Source of the DNA: Bryum argenteum
Lineage: Eukaryota; Streptophyta; Bryopsida; Bryales; Bryaceae
Assembly (NCBI GenBank): GCA_037043015.1
Contig: CM073324.1
Coordinates: forward strand, 11,429,013-11,493,012
Direction of reading: 5' to 3'
Length of the DNA stretch: 64,000 nucleotides
Positions 59,908-64,000 of this stretch are shown one piece after another. Each line of letters begins with the position of its first letter. Position 1 is the first letter of the stretch. The translations under genes were made by a program, and so were the position numbers. Below the pieces are notes generated by a model. The model did no database searches. It had not been told where the DNA came from and was given only the letters and a program-made list of their open reading frames with translations.

Positions 59908-62900
59908 TCATGTAAAAACCTCATGATAAACAACATTTTTCACCGTTCTCACGGCTTCATTGTTGTCATTGGCAACCTTAATGTTTGCGGGATGTCTACC
60001 ACGAGACAATGCCACATATAATTGACCATGGCTAAATACTTCATTACGAAGATAAATGCCGACTCGATCATATGATTGGCCCTGCGATTTGTTAATTGTC
60101 ATGGCAAAAGCACCAGTGACAGGAAATTGTTTCCGGCAAAGTGTGAATGGCAAGCGGCTATCATTGCAATGATGGGTGATTCTAGGAATCAACACCTCTT
60201 GGCTACGATAGCGTCCTTCTACAATTTCGCACAACAACACACTGGAAGACACTTGCAAAAGACGCAAACGACTACCATTGCACAAACCTTTTGCCGGATT
60301 CAAGTTCCTTAGCAACATCAAATATTGACCACATTTAAGATCTAATTGGTGAGGAGACAAACCGCTCAATTGTAAAGAATTCAAAAACTCTACGGGATAA
60401 TGATGAGCATGTTCATCATTCTCGTGAACAAAGTCGACACTAAAACATTGATGCACATCACCGGTAAACGATCGGTAATTTTTCGGTTGATTTCTTGAGC
60501 ATCATCATTTCAATGTACCAAAATGACACGTTCGAAAAAATCAACCGGATCATCAAAAATAGCATTAATGAGACCATCTAAAGAATTTCCGGGAGCAACT
60601 AATTCGGGCGGTAAATCTACCTTTGGACCGGTTTTGCCTTCACCAATATCTAGCAAAAATCGTTGAAAGTCCGGTTGACTTTGCAAACGCATGTTAGTGG
60701 TCGATGAAAATGTTGCATCGGTGGAAATAAATATGAATGTCGCAAGCAAGCCTCAACAGCTTGCTTGCGACCTCCACGCATAACTACGGGCAAAGTTTGG
60801 CGAAAATCACCACCATATAAAACTACAACACCGCCATTTGACTGCTGTCTATACCGCGTATATCTCGCAAAGATCTATCTATAGCTTCATACATAAAACG
60901 ATGTCGGCTAAAAGCTTCATCAAGTACAATCAATTGTACTTGACGTAAGCTTTGACCTAATGTAGATTGGGCACTAATGTTGCAAATTGATGCATCGTGC
61001 AAATCAGAAAGAATAGCAAGAGATGAATGTGCCGTTAAGCCCTTCATTCAAAAGGCATGCGGCAATTCCACTTGTTGCCATTGCCATACACTTGACATTA
61101 CGACCACGAAGATAACCTAATATGGTGTTATACAAAAAGTCTTACCTGTACCACCAGACCATCTAAAAAGAAAAGCCTATTTGAAGAATCGAATTTAAAA
61201 CAAAGAGAGGTCACCGCATTAAAAACAATGTTTTGTTCTTCGTTGAGTCTACCTACATCCTCTTCTAGAAAAGTAATGTTTTGGTTATCAAAATCAATAT
61301 TGTCATTGGTATCACTACCAACATCAACAATGTTTGGATAACCAAACTCATTCAATTCTTCGATATTAAAAAATCAGAAGATGTTTATCTGATGATGACA
61401 AATATTCTTCAATGGACAAAATCGCTTTGCAATAGCGATTTTGATCATTGCGCCAATCATCAGACATAGCATCAAGATGACTCCTTAATAAACTAAGAGG
61501 ATCTAGTGGTTGTCCAAACACAAGAAGTGTTGCAAACAACCGCCGAATTTGCTTAGGCAACGCAATGAGAGTTGCCTCTTGTAGACAATTTTCCCACTCA
61601 ATATCATCATGTAAAAGTCCTCTTGCAATACAAGCGGCTTTGTACGTTAAATGCACAATACCATTAAAACAAAGTAGGTCATAAAATGAAGTTGGTGCCT
61701 CAACATGAGTCAACAACAAACGTAAGTAAAATACTTCGGTACCCATGGGAACCATATTTATCCTACCAAAAACTTTAATATTACGTAGTCTTCTTTCCCA
61801 CATGTTTTTATTCACATCCCACTTGTAATGGAGTGGAAGATCCATGTAACGAAGAAGCATATGATTGCCTTGATTGCCAGAAGCAATCAAGGCACGAATG
61901 TGGCGATTGAGCTCAAAAAACTTAGTGAATTTAGTCTCAAACATTTTGATCAATCACCGTTTGCAAAGATGTTGCCTCCTCAAAAGTAACATATTGTTGA
62001 CCAGGAAGGTGAACGGGTAAACGACAAATACTATGACTCTTATTGTTAGTTTCAAAACCAAAAAGTCTCCAACATGCTTCTTGGGCAGCCACATAACGAC
62101 CTTCCAAGAAATCTTTAATCTCATCTACAACTTCATCTGTTTCTACAATACCACGATCTGGACCTTTAAAAATATACTTGTGGAGGTATTTGATTGTTTT
62201 TACCGAACTACAAATTTCCACATTAATGTGACAATTAAATCGACCTATCAAATATGGATTGTATGGTACAACCCATCGATTGTCTAAGCGAACGATTTGT
62301 CCATGTACACGTTTCTCGACATATCGACCTTGGTTTCGACGACGGTATAAAACATGACCATCACCATCTACCTCAGTAGTATCTTGAACTTGCATAGGAT
62401 AGTTTTTTGTACATCTACTATTGTCTTCCATGCATGGACAATTGGGATTGTCCAAACCACAAGGTCCATGCATCATATGTTTGACAACTGCGGCATACAA
62501 TTGAGGTTGTCTATCTAAATCGGGAATCTCAAAGACATACTATTCTATCTATAAGGTGACAAATATTGACCTTGTCTTTTAACCAAAGAAGAATGTGTGC
62601 ATGAGGAAGACCACGTTTTTGAAACTCAATAGTGTAACAAAAAGCAATTGTCTCTCCCATGACATTCTTCTTGGTAATCTCATCCATCAAAGTTTTTAAT
62701 TTAAGTTCAAAAACACGTACAACAACATCCGGACGATCCGGGAGGACTTTGACCTGGTTCAAGCTCATTAAGAATCTCGGCCAGGTCGGATTACACGTCA
62801 TTGTCACAAACAAATCGGGTTTTCCTAAAACTCTAACCAAAACCATACTATCATGAAAAAGTTTTTGCATGTATCGAGGGGAGCCAATAAATGTTGCGGG

Positions 62901-63959
62901 TAAGACAATGCGACGCCCAATGCGTGCTCTATTGTCCTCCCGCAAAGCATCTACAATCCCCGATAGCATTCTCGCACGAAGTTCATTTTGATGTTGTCTA
63001 ATGAATAACAAATTTTCATGTTCTACACGTAAATATTGATCTACCACATATTGCTTGGAATAATCTACCACCCTATGTAGTAGTACATTAGATTCCGGCC
63101 GCTTTTGAAGCAAATATTGGACATATGACTTTAAAGTCACTCCGGTTTGCTTTAAAAGTCGGTGACCATCCACATTGTCCCTCGAAAAATAACAAAGGAT
63201 AGGATAAAGCATCGTCTGTTGGGTGAATTTCTTTTATTCGTAGTAAATTTCCACCGTGTTGGTGAAGAATAATATCTCTACCTAAATTCATGTCTTTGTT
63301 CGTCAAGAACAATAGCAAAGAACTTCGGAACTACTTGGCGATTATATCGACGGGGATGTTCTCGAAGGAACTTCACCGGAGATACGAAGTCCCATGTTTG
63401 ATCCCCTTTGAAGAACATCACGCGAAGACTTAAAACCTCGAACTAATGCATTTACGGATTCTAAAACTTCTTGAATGTTATTAAGAGTATCACGATGAAG
63501 ATCATCAAAAATCTCCATACGACGATTCGTTTGTAAACCATCATCCAAGAAATAAATTTGTGCAAATTTAGCACCTTGGTCTAAATCGGGTTGTAAATTT
63601 CCAATGTGGTGGCATAATTCTCCGTTTACACGAAAAGTATATACCCCTCTACCTTCAACTTGGCTAGATTGAAACTTACTTCTCATACTCGTAAATGCAA
63701 AAGCTTGATTATACTTTCGAATATATTTAATAAACTCTCGAGATTTAGGTGTAGTGCCCATATAAAGCTCATTGAGCATTGGATGGACAATTGGGTGATT
63801 AACATGTTCATTGGCAATTTTGCCATTGTAACAACAAATGGTATTTTTTTCTTTTTTAAAACGAAATGCCAAACATTTTGGACATTGGATGCACATTGAT
63901 CCAACACTATCAACATTGACATCTAGAAAATTATCAATGGTAGACAAAGCACGTGCCAT
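59908..63959 (-). pseudogene. Helitron Rep-helicase (RepHel) pseudogene
   Basis: Coding remnant in at least eight minus-strand pieces: 63959-63342, 63318-63212 region, 63212-62529, 62500-61937, 61953-61366, 61355-61128, 61047-60823, 60749-60510 and 60456-59908. The N-terminal zinc-finger-like CIQCPKC..CC is present. The Rep domain has FQKRGLPHAHILLWL (HUH) and the two-tyrosine KYLHKYIFKG motif. The PIF1-type helicase part shows LNEEQNIVFN, a Walker A damaged by a one-base loss (FFLDG then out-of-frame GGTGKTF), Walker B QLIVLDEA, and the C-terminal INKSQGQSYDRV and YVALSRGRHP. Several frameshifts, for example near 62525 and 61950, preclude a full protein. Starts of the separate pieces are not real starts. 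Confidence 0.9.
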
Positions 63960-64000
63960 TGTCTAAAAGACAATAAAAAAGTAGGATTTATGATAGGATG

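Larger units (their letters stand above)
58905..64000 (-). mobile_element. Autonomous-type Helitron, decayed, 5' end beyond the window
   Basis: Rolling-circle element read on the minus strand. Its 3' terminus is CTAG at 58905-58908 followed by host T. Just inside, it is preceded by the perfect palindrome TGCGTTGCAACGCA (58920-58933), the expected terminator hairpin, 11 nt from CTAG. About 1 kb of AT-rich non-coding DNA separates the terminus from the coding remnant that begins at 59908. The TC 5' end should lie to the right of 64000. Confidence 0.9.

Noticed and set aside
60739-60771. Perfect 13-bp hairpin GTCGCAAGCAAGC in the Helitron
   Set aside because: It lies within the helicase coding remnant and reads as ordinary codons (RKQAVEACLRH), so it needs no separate explanation.

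Overview
The window is nuclear DNA of a land plant or close streptophyte. Five recognisable intron-containing genes or gene models of plant type (chloroplast ABCD2-like half transporter, DUF1442 protein, a DUF4804-like protein, non-specific phospholipase C, RAPTOR) sit as islands in long AT-rich repeat stretches. Introns are about 75-450 nt with GT..AG borders. The mix of dense short-intron genes, Helitron, Tourist-like, Mutator-like and TTAA-flanked elements fits a non-seed plant, but I cannot name the species from sequence alone.

Layout. 1-3.8 kb: AT-rich repeats, a 24-bp minisatellite and a 233-bp TTAA-flanked MITE. 3.85-8.98 kb (+): an 11-exon ABC half transporter. 10.25-11.11 kb (-): a two-exon DUF1442 gene, with a small candidate ORF behind a TATA box at 11.9 kb. 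12-29 kb: transposon-rich DNA without a confident protein gene. It holds three Tourist-like MITEs, fold-backs, a large TTAA-type repeat carrying a nested MITE and a partial tandem duplication, a decayed coding fragment, a Mutator-type MITE with a 9-bp target duplication, one tRNA-Lys(CTT) and three minisatellites. 29.65-33.40 kb (-): a very acidic internally repeated protein whose frame is cut by a single in-frame TAA. 37.54-39.20 kb (-): a three-exon conserved protein. 39.4-43.4 kb: fold-backs, another copy of the TTAA-type repeat, a SINE-like insertion with a 13-bp target duplication and a third copy of the 233-bp MITE. 43.48-46.09 kb (-): five-exon phospholipase C. 48.07-57.84 kb (-): a complete 23-exon RAPTOR gene, about 1,314 aa. 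58.9 kb to the right edge (-): a decayed autonomous Helitron whose 3' terminus (palindrome plus CTAG) is visible and whose 5' end lies outside the window.

The genes do not form an operon or an obvious pathway cluster. RAPTOR is the substrate-recruiting subunit of TORC1. The phospholipase acts in membrane lipid turnover and phosphate-starvation responses. The ABC protein is a probable plastid-envelope transporter. The most unusual content is the TTAA/CCC..GGG element set (three copies of exactly 233 bp, one nested related element, and larger relatives), the stop-interrupted acidic repeat protein, and the clear terminal structures and target duplications of several non-autonomous elements.
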